DNA of 64,000 nt. It comes from Beta vulgaris subsp. vulgaris (Eukaryota; Streptophyta; Magnoliopsida; Caryophyllales; Amaranthaceae). The notes under the pieces are model-generated. The model did no database searches and was not told the DNA's origin. It worked only from the letters and a program-made list of their open reading frames with translations. Both the position numbers and the translations under genes were made by a program. The DNA lies in contig NC_079205.1 in assembly GCF_026745355.1 (NCBI RefSeq), forward strand, positions 37,516,045-37,580,044, in the 5' to 3' direction. Shown one piece after another: positions 33,181 to 44,390 of this stretch (positions within the stretch are counted from its first letter, which is position 1; each line of letters begins with the position of its first letter).

Positions 33181-33678
33181 GTGACTGATTATGTGCGTGC
33201 TGTTCTGAAGTATGCAAACTTTTTAATAGACCAAGGATACCAACAGTTTCGTCATCATGGACCAACGGTTGCTTTGCTTCTAGAACACTTGCCCTACATT
33301 GAACCCTACCATTGGCTATATAATAAGTATTACAATGTGATGACTTTATTAGATGGGATGCCCAACATGAGGGATCATTACCAAGAAGGAATCTGGCTAG
33401 CTACCGTACCTTATTTCACATTTGACCTCCGATATGCGGAATTATGGAAAGAGCAACAAGAAGCACGAGTTATGATGAATGCATATCAAACTCCAAGCCA
33501 TCCTGACCATGAACCTACTACTAGTCCTGAACCCTCTAATATTCAAAGCAACCTACCAAGCACAGAGGGTACTCGTTCATCACCTCCGGAATATCACCCT
33601 ATGTCTGATGATGAATGGTTTAGACACCAAGCCAATGATGAAGCAAGAGATCAAGATCCATCTGATTTTATTTACTAA
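33181..33678 (+). CDS. Extra reading frame between primer-binding site and gag
   Basis: The 165-codon frame starts MTDYVRAVLKYANFLIDQGY and ends in an acidic, proline- and serine-rich tail (PEYHPMSDDEWFRHQ ... DPSDFIY). I recognise no domain. It is uninterrupted although gag and pol nearby are broken, and it sits where some gypsy elements carry a leader or accessory frame. Its N-terminus may extend further upstream in a broken frame. It could be a real element protein or a chance survivor. Confidence 0.4.
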   Translation: MTDYVRAVLKYANFLIDQGYQQFRHHGPTVALLLEHLPYIEPYHWLYNKYYNVMTLLDGMPNMRDHYQEGIWLATVPYFTFDLRYAELWKEQQEARVMMNAYQTPSHPDHEPTTSPEPSNIQSNLPSTEGTRSSPPEYHPMSDDEWFRHQANDEARDQDPSDFIY

Positions 33679-33925
33679 TAAGAAATTTTTTAGGAAAATG
33701 TTAGATTAGCAGTTTTAGTAGCTTTAATAATTAGTAGTTCTGTAATTAGACTACTACTCTTTATATATGTTAGCATTCCTTTTCAAGGATCAATAAATAA
33801 AATTCTCGTTTGTTCTTTTTATGCTATGTGCAATTTGTCAATCATATTATGAATCATGATTGTTGTATGAATTACAAATTTAGTAGGATAACTTAATAAG
33901 TAGTTTGTTTCTTACCCAGGAAGAA

Positions 33926-34756
33926 ATGGCCAGTAGACCCGGAAGTAGATCCAAAACTCGAGCAACTCTTAAGGAGTTGACCTCTCTGACCAAGAATTTG
34001 GCTAAGGCTATGACTTCTCAACTGAACCGTCAACAAGAACCTGACCTAGCTGGCGAGTGTTTAAGAAAGTAGCCTCTAGGAATCCACCTGTCTATGATGG
34101 AAAAGAGGACCCAGCCAGTCTTGAGAACTGGATTGAGAGTTTGATAAACTGTTTACTGCTGTTAGGTGTGATGATGAGTTGAAAATCAACAATGCTACAT
34201 ACTACCTAAGAGAGGAAGCTGATTTATGGTGGTCCCAAAGGAAGGAGTCTTTAGCGACTCAAGAGGATTTTGGGTGGGAGCAATTTAAGGAAGCCTTGAG
34301 AACCAAGTTTTACCCACCTCACTTAAGGAAAAAGAAGTGCCTAGAGTTTACCAACCTAAGGATGGGGACCATGACTGTCAATGAGTACTACTCTAAGTTT
34401 ATAGAGTTAATGAGGTTTGCACCTGAAATGGTTCCAACTGAAGTTTTGAAGGCTCAAAGATTTGAGCAAGGGTTGACCTTGTCCATTCAAGGGAAATTGG
34501 GGGGCTAACTTTAATAGCCTTGAGAAAGTGTATGGGAGAGCTGCCCATCTATTCGGGATCAAAGGAAGAGAGTTGGAAGTGAACCCTGGAGATAAAAGGA
34601 AGGGGTCTAGTAATGGATTTCAAGGTGGAGATAAGCGTCAAAAGATTAATGGAGGATTCAAGCAAGGAAAGGATGATAAAAGTAATGGGAATAACAACAA
34701 TCGTAGTCAATCTGAAAATGGAAAGTCCAAGAGAGTCTACTACTGCAAAAGATGTC
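33926..34756 (+). pseudogene. Tekay gag, N-terminal part
   Basis: Gag forms the virus-like particle. The frame starts MASRPGSRSKTRATLKEL. A frame change near 34070 leads to NPPVYDGKEDPASLENWIES and the retrotransposon gag core (YYLREEADLWWSQRKE, WEQFKEALRTKFYPPHLRKKKCLEF, TVNEYYSKFIELMRFAPE). A stop occurs at about 34506-34508. The basic tail ends at YYCKRC, the first half of a zinc knuckle, where the Athila element has inserted. The frame resumes at 47695. Confidence 0.85.
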
Positions 34757-36247
34757 TGATAAGAGGTTTTTAGTGTGTCGTTCAGGCACTAAGAACCGCT
34801 TTCCAAACAATATTTATAACCCTAACAAGCAACTACTAATGGAATAGTAAGGGCAAGTCAAGGGTCGATCCACAGGGAAATTGGGATTGATTAGAGTCTA
34901 TCTAGTCTAGACTACCTAATTCAAAGGTATTTGGGGGTTTGAAAGATGTTTGGTAACAATTACGACTATCTAACAACTAGAACAAGCAAATATCACGAGT
35001 TCAAATATCAAATAAAAGACACTAGAGTTAAGGTTACTAGTATGAATAAAACGGATGATGATTGTTAATGCGATTGCGAAGCAACAAAGACGATTATGCA
35101 AGGTTTAGTTTCCCTCTAAATTACTTGAGTCCTCTCTGAATGGTCCTCAAGAGTAATCACTCAATCAATCAACTAAATCCTCTCTCGAATGGTCTTTAGT
35201 TAATTGATTAAGAGATTCAATAAGTTTGGAAAACCCCTAATGAAGGATCCCCTTAATTTCCATCCAATATCTTGGTATAGAAATTAAGTTGATTCTTGGG
35301 GATGATAAAAGAGTTCAAAATCCGATTTAAGAACGTTTGAAATCAAAATACCAAAGTATAAATGTGATCAATATCTATCCTAAGGTCTCAAAACACCAAG
35401 ATCAATGCATAAACTTCTCCATACATCACAATCACATCAACATCATAATTAAAACCCTAATTCATACTTTCACCCTAACCCTAGATATGAAACTACTCAC
35501 TAATCATGGAGTTTAAGCAATTAAACATAAAATCTATGACTAATCTAAGGTTAAACATGATTAAGAAATTATTAAACTAATAGAAATCACAATTATTAAA
35601 CTAAGAGAATGAAGATCTTAAATAATATAAGAACATAAACAAACACCAAGAGAATGAAATAAAAACTGAAACTTTGAATTGAATTGAATGAAAAGTACCT
35701 TGAATGTAAATCGAATCACAAACTATGATCTCTAATCTCAATTACCAATGAAAATTCAAGTGTTTTCTCTCTAATACAAAACCCTAAAATATTGTGTGAA
35801 AGATAGAATAAAGCGTAAGTCTAAAACTAAAAAGGAAAAGGGGATTAATGATCGAAATTTCTGTTTCGGAACGCATGGTGCGGGCACACCATAAGGAGGT
35901 GCGGGCGCACCAGACCTCAGGTGCGGGCGCACCAGAACTCAGGTGCGGGCGCACCTGAGTCTTCTGCCTCAAGGTGAAAATCCCCGTCAAAAGGTGCGGG
36001 CGCACATAGAGTTGGTGCGGGTGCACCAGGCGCAGGTGCGGGCGCACCTTGTGCTTGGTGCGGGCGCACCAATGTCGTCTGTTTTGTGCTGCAATAGTGG
36101 TTGATGGTGCGGGCGCACCAATAGCGTGTATGATCAAGTGAATGAAATAGAAGGGAAAAGTGAGGAGAAAGAAGGAAGAAAAGGAGGAAAAGGGAGCTAA
36201 AACAAGCCAAAAGAAAGCCATAAAGTGCGTTAAGAACGCACTTATCA
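34757..36247 (-). repeat. Athila 3' LTR (left, 1,491 bp)
   Basis: Matches 46059-47694 nearly throughout, with scattered single-base and short indel differences. It lacks about 180 bp present in the other LTR (47395-47576). It contains one of the GGTGCGGGCGCACC arrays. The LTRs were identical at insertion, so the differences arose later. Confidence 0.93.
35876..36120. repeat. GGTGCGGGCGCACC array in the left Athila LTR
   Basis: About ten perfect or near-perfect copies of a 14-bp near-palindrome, some adjacent and some separated by short spacers such as GTCGTCTGTTTTGTG. Each copy can form a GGTGCG/CGCACC hairpin. Translation yields repetitive GAPAP or VRPHL peptides in several frames, which I treat as artefacts. 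Confidence 0.9.
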
Positions 36248-36262
36248 AACTCCCCCAAGCTT
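36248..36262 (-). promoter_or_regulatory. Athila polypurine tract
   Basis: Reads AAGCTTGGGGGAGTT on the minus strand directly before the LTR start TGATAAGTGCG. Position and composition match Athila elements. Confidence 0.85.
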
Positions 36263-37141
36263 AGCGTTTTGCTTGTCCTCAAGTAAACCAAGAATGAGAA
36301 TGAAGGAAAGAAGAAGAAAAAAAAAGAATAAAAAGAAAAGGGAAACATGCAACAAACTATCCTATATGCTCTAAAGGCAAGGTTACAAGCATGACATGCA
36401 AGCTAAATGAGTTCATAGCAAGATTTAGGAGACCAACCAAACACAAGAGGGAAGATGATTAGGAAGCACAAGAGTGACTCTAAGGTCTCAATCCACCGAT
36501 CAACCGAGTCTTTTTGAAAGAAAGCTTTCCAAGAATGATTTCTCACTCTTCTCCACTTCCAAGACCCAAGTTTGACTCCTCCCTAGGGATGCTCAACCGT
36601 AATTGCTCGCCTCTACCATGTTTTGATGACCCTCATCATGACTTGCACAAAATCTCACCCGCCACTACTAAATAGATCAAGTCCAATCTAGAAGTCAAAA
36701 GGGACTTTGTTAAGGTTGTAACGGGGCTAGGTTAGGGTGTGGATTATATTCTAGGAATGTGGTGCAAAAAGGGTAAGTGGAGTACAAACTAGGGGTAAAT
36801 ACTCCCCCAAGCTAGTCCAAACACTATTCTCAATTAAAGAACTCTCACACATAACCTTGAATTTCACTTGTTTCTTTTTCACTTTGTGAACTTTTTCATT
36901 TTTCTCATCAATTTGATCTTTCTTCCTTTTCATTTTCAATAATAAACCAAATCAAACAATAAGAACTTTCTTTCTTTTATTTCTTTTGTCTTTCTTTTTC
37001 ACAAAATTTTTCAACTTTTGCTATCATACAAGCACATTAACTCTCTTTCAACCAAGACTTAATATCAAAACCACTTAACTCAACAAAAACTACACATGTA
37101 CTCAACTTTGGGGAAAGTTTGGCCATGACTCATTATGTGGG
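36263..37141 (-). other. Athila 3' non-coding region
   Basis: No supported gene. It lies between the polypurine tract and the displaced copy of the gag start. On the plus strand it is C-poor upstream and rich in ACTTTTT/CTTTTTC motifs near 36860-37010. Confidence 0.5.
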
Positions 37142-37365
37142 TTAAGCAAAAATAGGATAGAAAGACTCTGATGGGTTTGCTTCACCCATTTCTGATTCGA
37201 CTTCACTTGATGTACTTGAGATTGGTGAAGAAGGCTCGGAACCCAAAGTCAAATTTTCCAAATTCTTCCGAAGCTTTCGCAATGTACAGTCGATTTCAGG
37301 ATCTAGAGGCAATGTGGGCGAACCGTGAGTTCTTCTTCTCATGTAAAACTACCAAAGCAAAGCTG
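37142..37365 (-). repeat. Displaced copy of the Athila gag 5' end
   Basis: On the minus strand it encodes MRRRTHGSPTLPLDPE and LGSEPSSPISSTSSEVESEMGEANP, nearly the same as the gag start at 45920. About 200 bp match 45740-45935 in the same orientation, with few differences. It lies 8.6 kb downstream of gag in element terms, between the extra reading frame and the polypurine tract. Confidence 0.85.
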
Positions 37366-37678
37366 TACAGGTGAAGAGAAGTCAGCAGGGGTGGGGGATG
37401 TCAAAACCACATATAGGAATAATCACCAATACCAACCGAAAACCAATCAGACCCCTAACTTCTAACCATCTATGACCCCGAAACTCCCTAAGATATAGAC
37501 ATACAAGCAAGTCCCCCAAGCTTAAGCAAAACTCCGCACTCGGAGTTGCAAAAGGAGGGAAAGGGAGGGGGGTTATGAAAAGCTCCTAATAGTTCCCACC
37601 ATCCCCCCCATCGGGAGGGGGGTAAGGAGGGAAATACCCACCAGAGGACCCATCAGGATAGTAGGATGGGTAGTGGGG

Positions 37679-39058
37679 TTAAGGACGGAATGAAGGCTCC
37701 TCAAACGGCCCTTCTCGAGGGTCGAAAGAAGGAGGATAGTGGGGATGGTTAGGGAAGGGAGGCTCATGTCCGGAGTGGACATTGGCGAGGTGAGTACGCC
37801 AAGCCACCCTAGACACATGGTCCAGGTCGGTGCGGATACCGGCAAGAGTAGCCGTAACCGCACGATGATTGGCCTCCTGAGAGGCCTGCATCTGGGCTAT
37901 GGCTGCCATGACAGAGCCCATGTCGAAAGATTGAGAGGAGGAAGCTTCGGCCACCTCACTCTCAGGAATGCGGTGGTCGGGCCTCGGACCTCTCGGAACG
38001 CGTGGAATGCGCTCCATAGGCATGGGCTCAGGGATAGCCCGTGGGATGTCATGGGCAGGGGGAACCCGCCAACGGTTTTCAACGTTAGCTGGGAGGTCCC
38101 AAACGAAGTCGGGCCCTATATAACAGTAAGGTCGCCCCCCAGAAGCCAGATGCAGTTTTCCTTTTTATAATTGCGCAGAAATTTCATCTGCTGCAGGCTG
38201 GCACCATCCAATCTGTTGGACTGACCAGCAGTAGGCATGCTGGCTTCCAAGCGAGCCAGGTCATCGGTCAAGTCAAGGTAGGATGCTAGCCGGGTGACCA
38301 TGCCACCACAAAGGATCTCCCCAGTCACCGTTGTGCCCCCCCGAATCTCCTGCGTCGGTTGAGGAGGAGAGCAGCAAAGTTAATGCGGGCTCTATGTGGC
38401 CCCGTCAGTGGCCAACCAGAGAACCAGCAGCTCGTCCTTCCGCAACTGCCCGACTTCCTGTTTAGGAAAGATGGTGTAAACCAACATCCTATGGAAGTAT
38501 CGGAGAGCAAGGTGGATGATCTCCGACGCTTTGGACGAGTTCGTCGAAACGAAGTCGTACCGTTGGTGATCTTTGCCCACCACTCTTGCTCATTGTATCC
38601 CTGCCAGATGATGCCCAAAGGGGCATCGCAGGAGCTCGAGGGTCCATCCCAAACGCCTCACAGAATTCGTCAAAAGACAGTGCTCTAGCTTGATTAAACA
38701 TCGAAATTGAATAGTTAGAGCACCTGTCACATTACTTACGTTCAACGTACTCAAGAATCGAGAGTGAGTTGATCGTAAGTAGGTTCATGAATATCAAGGA
38801 AGTCCGATAACCCGACATTATCTGCCATCTCCCTTATCATCGACTCGATGTTAAGGTAGTTGCAGGTAGTGTGGTCATAGAACTTTGTGGGACGAAACGT
38901 GCGCTCAGAAAGTTGTTGGAAAATTTGTTTATGAGCGGCGTTGGAAACTTTAGAGCATAAAGGGGAGGGGATGCGAGCTAGACGAAGGTCCTTGTGAAAA
39001 GAGACCCCGTCTTTGCTCGCTTAGACCTGGATGAGCCTTCACCACCACTTCTTCCCAT
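37679..39058 (-). pseudogene. Athila extra reading frame downstream of integrase
   Basis: Starts MGRSGGEGSSRSKRAKTGS at 39058. After frame breaks it continues with NQARALSFDEFCEAFGM (about 38640-38700), ILCGGMVTRLASYLDL (about 38310) and a tail with QSFDMGSVMAAIAQMQASQEA (about 37900) ending at a TAA at 37679-37681. Segments such as ALSFDEFCEAFG and GGMVTRLA resemble the Athila extra ORF proteins of unknown function, sometimes called envelope-like. At least three frame changes or stops break it. Confidence 0.65.
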
Positions 39059-39847
39059 GGTGATAAAGAATTTTTGTTTGGCAAAAAGGGAAGGAGAAGT
39101 GATGATCTGCTGCAAGACACAACCACAAAGCGGACTCTCTACACAAAGAAACACCAAAAGAAAAAAACAAAACACACAAAAAGAAAAATCAAACCACACA
39201 AAAGGGAAAACACACAAAAAAAGAAAATAAAAATAATCCTAAGATCTACCAGCTAGCCATCCACAATTAGTAGCAACAAAGTTGCTAGCAATCAAGAGTT
39301 CACCACTCAAAGAGACTTTCAAGCCAATTTCCCAAACCAACCACAATTATGCACAAAAACAACAACACCTACAATTTAGCAATGTAGTTCTCACAAAGTA
39401 GAATATTATGAATTTATCACAAACACAAAAATTGCATATGTTCACCACATCACCAAACACAAATATGACAAAGTTCATGAACAATCAAAAGAAATTAGGA
39501 AAACAAGCATGCAATCTAAAAGAAAACACACTAGAAGTCCAATTTAGTAGATTATTGATGAAAAAGCAAAGATTAGAAGGGAGTTACCAACATGGAGATG
39601 AAAATCCCCAATTTTGAAACCCTAGAAATCAAATCCTTGCAAAACCCCCAATTTTTGTGCTTTGAATGTTGTAGAGAAGATGGTGATGAAGATTTTGGTG
39701 AGATTTCCCTTGAAAGTCGCCGGAAAAGTGGGTAGTGCCGGATCTAGAGAGGAGGAAGAGAGAGAAAGTGAGTGAGTGTGAGAGAGTGTTGAAAATATAG
39801 AGGAAAGAGGAGAGGGCCCGAAAATAATGCGTTTTCGCCCAGCCGGT

Positions 39848-40252
39848 TTGGTGCGGGCGCACCTCTCCTGGTGCGGGCGCACCAACCGAAATTTTTTCAA
39901 AAAACATGTTGGTGCGGGCGCACCAACAGAGGTGCGGGCGCACCTCTCCCTTTGTTTTTTCCAAAAAATATTCGTAGGCTTTGGTGCGAGGGCGCCACCA
40001 AAGTCGTCTGTTTTTTTCAAAATTAGTCGACAGAAGTGGTGCGGGCGCACCTTGTGTGGGTGCGGGCGCACCTGGTTTTTTTTTTTTCGAAAATTTTTTA
40101 CAAGGTGCGGGCGCACATGGACTAGGTGCGGGAGCACCAAAGTCTTCTGTTTTTTTTCTGAAAATCGTGTTCAAAATCTGGTGCGGGCGCACCAAAATTT
40201 TTTTCCGAAAATTTTTCTCATGTGCGGGCGCACATTGAACAGGTGCGGGAGC
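39848..40252. repeat. GGTGCGGGCGCACC array inside the Athila element
   Basis: At least eleven copies of the 14-mer or close variants (GGTGCGGGAGCACC, TGTGCGGGCGCACA), often followed by GTCGTCTG or GTCTTCTG and a T-run. The composite unit of paired palindrome, spacer and T-run recurs about every 100-130 bp. The same motif fills parts of both LTRs. Confidence 0.9.
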
Positions 40253-40558
40253 ACCTAACCCGTCTGATTTGTACATATTTCTTTTCCAAAACACTCAATT
40301 CACTCAACTTCTCATAAAAATTCAGATGTTCCAATGTACCTCTCATGGCTACTGATAAATCAAAAGCTTAACTAACAAACAAAGGAAAAATAAAAGAAAT
40401 GAAAGAAAGGAAAGAAGAGAAACGGGTTGCCTCCCGTGTAGCGCTTGTTTTAAGTCATTAGCTTGACTAAAAAGGATACATCCATCATGAGAGTCGCTCA
40501 GGTGAGCGAAGAATCAAGCAACCAATGGAGCCAACAGCATGCGAATCATGGTAGAGCT

Positions 40559-41795
40559 TTAATCTTGACCGTTCACCCAGAATGGACCGTTCTCACCCAT
40601 AACCTCATAAGCCCCATAAGGAGTAGTCTTCAACACAGAGAAGGGACCCGACCACTTGGACTTTAACTTTCCGGGGAAAAGCTTTAGTCTTGAGTTGAAC
40701 AACAAGACTTGTCCCCAACCCGGAAATCTCGTTGTTGAATCCGGTTGTCGTGCCATTTCTTCGTTTGCTCTTTGTATAGTCTAGAACTCTCATAAGCGTC
40801 AAAACGAATTCTCCAGTCTACTAGCCTTTCTTTCGAGCTTCTCCCGCCAAGTGAGATCCATGTTGAGCTCCTTAATGCCCACCAAGCCTTGTGCTCAGCT
40901 CAACCGGCAAATGCATGCCTTGCCATACACAAGGCGATAGGGAGTGGTGCCTATGGCGTCTTAAAGCCGTGCGAAGAGCCCAAAGAGCGTCATCAAGCTT
41001 CAAAGACCAATCCTTTCGTGTCCTATTGACCACTTCTCAAGAACATTTTTAACCTCTCGATTCGAACCTCTACTTGGCCTTGTGTTTGGGGGTGATAAGG
41101 AAGACCTACTTTGTGATTCACCCCGTATTTCTTCATAGTACTTCTAATTGCTTTTTGGCGAAGTGTGAACCGCCATCACTGATCACAACGGGGCACCCCA
41201 AATCGAGGGAAGATGATCTTCTTCAAAAGCTTGGTGACTACCTTATGGTCATTGGTGGGAGAGGCAATGGCTTCCACCCATTTGGTCACGTAGTCTACCG
41301 CAACAAGAAATTACATTCCCACAGGAAGGAACGAATGGGCCCATAAAGTCGACCCCCAGACATCAAACGGCTCAACCTCAAGAATGTTCTGTTGAGGCAT
41401 CTCGTGTCGCTTTGTGATGCCACCACTCCGTTGACATCTATCACAAGCCACCACAAATGTTCGGGCATCCTTTGCAATGTTGGCCAGAACATACCACATT
41501 GGAGCACCTTAGCAACAGTTTTGCTTGCTCCACCGTCCTCCACATGCCAAAGTATGGCAATGATGCAAAACCGAGGCCATCTCATGATTAGGAACACACC
41601 TCCTAAACACGCATCAGCACACTTCTTAAAAAGGAGCGGGTCATCCCAGTAGAACCTCGAAACTTCTTTAAAGAACCGCTTCCTTTGTTGGGAAGTAAAA
41701 CCATGAGGTTCAATCCCACAAGCCAGATAATTTGCATAATCAGCGAACCATGGAACCTCATTGTTCAGAATGGCGAACAAGGCTTCTTCTCTCAA
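40559..41795 (-). pseudogene. Athila integrase
   Basis: The N-terminal zinc region is readable in pieces: WFADYANYLACG, then SCDRCQRSGGITKRHEMPQQ (about 41390-41450), EVEPFDVWG holding a core aspartate, and the C-terminal VLLFNSRLKLFPGKLKSKW-type domain (40560-40756) that precedes the end of pol in Athila. Frame changes occur near 41620, 41480, 41300 and 40740. Residues between the catalytic sites are poorly preserved. Confidence 0.8.
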
Positions 41796-41859
41796 ATCGT
41801 CCTCGATAGGAATCTCCTCCAGATTTCAGGAGGAGGCGAGAAAGATGGTCAGCTACCAC

Positions 41860-42184
41860 ATTCTCCGTCCCCTTCTTCTCTTTCATCTCAAAATCAAACT
41901 CCTGAAGAAGCAACACCCACCTAATGAGCCTAGGCTTGCATCCTTCTTACTCATCAAATACCGGACCGCAGAATGATCCGTATACACCACCGCCTTATTA
42001 CATGTCAAGTAGGAACGGAACTTGTCAAAAGCAAAACCACGGCCAACATTTCCTTCTCCGTAGTTGCATAGTTCCGTTGAGCATCATCCAGAGTCCTACT
42101 TGCATAGGCTATCACATGAGCCTCCCTTCCTTGCGTTGCCCAAGAACAACTCCCACTGAAAAGTCACTAGCATCGCACATTAGT
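41860..42184 (-). pseudogene. Athila RNase H
   Basis: Pieces on the minus strand read IAYASRTLDDAQRNYATTEKE and [19 protein letters not shown], standard gypsy RNase H segments. Frame changes separate them. The domain lies between RT and integrase, as in all gypsy elements. Confidence 0.8.
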
Positions 42185-43233
42185 TCAAAAGGCAAGCTCC
42201 AATCCGGAGCTTGCACAATGGGGCAGAAGTAAGGGCTTTCTTAAGAGTTTCAAAAGCCTTAGTACAAGACTCATCAAACTCAAAATCAACATCTTTTGAA
42301 GTAGATTCGTCAATGGTTTGGCTATTTGAGAGAAATCCTTGATGAAACGCGGTAAAAACCAGCATGTCCAAGGAAAGCAGCGAACTCCCGTCACCGAGTT
42401 CGGTGGCGGAAGCTTCTCAATAACCGAAACCTTTGCCGGATCTACTTCAATACCCTTTTTCGACACTTTATGCCCAAGTACAATGCCTTCCTCGACCATA
42501 AAGTGACACTTCTCCCAATTCAGTACAAGGTTCGTCTCTTGACACCTTTTTAACACACATTCAAGATTAACCAGACATGTGTCAAAAGACGAACCACACA
42601 CACTAAAGTCGTCCATGAACACTTCAATGGAATCTTCTAGCATGTCAGAGAAGATTGCTGTCATACACCTTGAAAAGTGGATGGGGCATTACACAAACCA
42701 AAGGGCATCCTTCGATATGCAAATGTCCCATACGGACAAGTAAAGGTGGTTTTCTCTTGGTCATCCGGATGAATGGGGATTTGAAAGAATCCGGAATAAC
42801 CATCGAGAAAACAGAAGTGTGAATGACGAGCAAGCCTCTCCAACATTTGGTCAATGAAGGGAAGGGGGAAATGATCTTTCCGGGTGGATTTGTTCAGTTT
42901 TCTGTAATCAATACAGACTCTCCACCCAGTGACAGTCCTAGTTGAGATTGTTTCTCCTTTCTCATTCTCAACTATAGTCATGCCTCCTTTTTTTGGAACC
43001 ACGTGAATCGGGCTCACCCACTTGCTATCTGAGATAGCATAGATGATTCCCGCGTCACGTAGTTTCAAGATCTCCTTTTTCACAACCTCTTTGAGGTTGG
43101 GATTGAGCCTTCTCTGATGCTCGATGGAGGAGGCATTACTATCGATGAGATGGATACGATGCATAGCAAGAGAAGGGCTTATCCCCTTAAGGTCATCAAT
43201 CGAATACCCAATGACATCTTTATATTTTTGCAA
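42185..43233 (-). pseudogene. Athila reverse transcriptase
   Basis: RT copies element RNA into DNA. Fingers and palm are continuous from 43233: RRLNPNLKEVVKKEILKLRD, WVSPIHVVPKKGGMT, VCIDYRKLNKSTRKDHFPLPF, FLDGYSGFFQIPI and FAYRRMPFGLCNAPSTFQ. A frame change at about 42662 is followed by the catalytic VFMDDFSV (42620) and LGHKVSKKGIEVDPAKV. Another change near 42390 precedes the connection region. All core motifs are recognisable. Confidence 0.9.
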
Positions 43234-43494
43234 AATTCCAATCAGTTTTGATATAGAAATGTCATCAAGACTCGAATTGACAATAACAGGATAAGTACAT
43301 GCATCATCAAGAAAAACATATCTAAGAGAGGAGGGAAGGGGTTTGAACTCTACCTTGGGAGGAGGCTTAGAACACTCCTCTTTATCAGTGGATGATGCAG
43401 CTAGAACCTCAAAGCCTCATCTTGCGTTTCCTCTTCCATGTCCAAGTAAGGGTGTCGGTAAGTGCAGCATACAATCGTCCCAGAATATCCACAC

Positions 43495-44390
43495 TCATGT
43501 GTCCTCTACCTCATCTTCCACTAGGCTTACCCGGCAAATTTTCTCCATCATAGGTCTCTTCAGTGTCTTAGAGAACTCAAACACCACCCGCTCATTAGCT
43601 ACCTCAACCGTGATTGTGTCGTTTTTGCAGTTTATCACGGCACCCAAAGTCTTTAGAGCTTCTCTTCCCAGAATAAGAGGAGTCTCAGGATCTTCCTCCA
43701 TATCCATCACCACAAAGTCGCATGGTACAAACACACATGCCCAACTTGAATCGGTATATCCTCCAACTCACCACAAGGGACTCTCACAGTGCGGTCCGCC
43801 AATTGAATCGTTTTGCGCGTAGGATGAAGAGGAAATTTCAGGTGCTTTGCAATAGAAAGGGGCATCAAATTGACACTGCTCCCAGATCGGCCAGTGCACC
43901 CTTAGGCTCTAAGTCACCTATCTTCACCGGCAAGGTGAAACTCCCGGGATCTCTTTGCTTCTTGGGCATAGTTCGTTGCACAAGAGCACTCACTTGGTAA
44001 GGTAGGGAGATAAGCTCATCTTCAAGTTTTCGCTTATTGGAGAGGATCTCTTTCAAGAACTTAGCATAAGCTGGCATTTGAGACATAGCCTCAAGGAATG
44101 GGATGTTGATTTGCAGGCTCTTCATCACATTTAGAAATTTAGTGAACTTGTCACTCAACTTTCTCTCTACCAACCTATGAGGATAGGGAACCGGAGGCAC
44201 ATAGGATTTGGTTGGTGGAGGTGATGGCAAGTGTTTTTGTCGCCAACTTGAACATGTGACTCATTTTTCTCCTCAACTTCCTCCTTCTCAGTTTCCTCAG
44301 CTCCATCCTCCTTCTCAACAACTTCAGCTTCTCCATCCAGCTCTCTCTCCCCATTCGGCATCTTAGGACCCGCATAGCTTGTTCCCGACC
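43495..44390 (-). pseudogene. Athila gag-protease linker and aspartic protease
   Basis: An acidic linker (VVEKEDGAEETEKEEVEEKNE) leads to SYVPPVPYPHRLVERKLSDKFTKF and the protease region KQRDPGSFTLPVKIGDLEPKGALADLGAVSI, where DLGA is the active-site motif. A break near 43865 is followed by FVVMDMEEDPETPLILGREALKTLGAVINC, the second half of the domain. The layout matches Athila proteins. Confidence 0.85.

Noticed and set aside
35784..36348. Frames with repeated GAPAP and VRPHL peptides, also at 39622-40294 and 47116-47337
   Set aside because: They are read in several frames and on both strands through the GGTGCGGGCGCACC arrays, so they reflect the DNA repeat.
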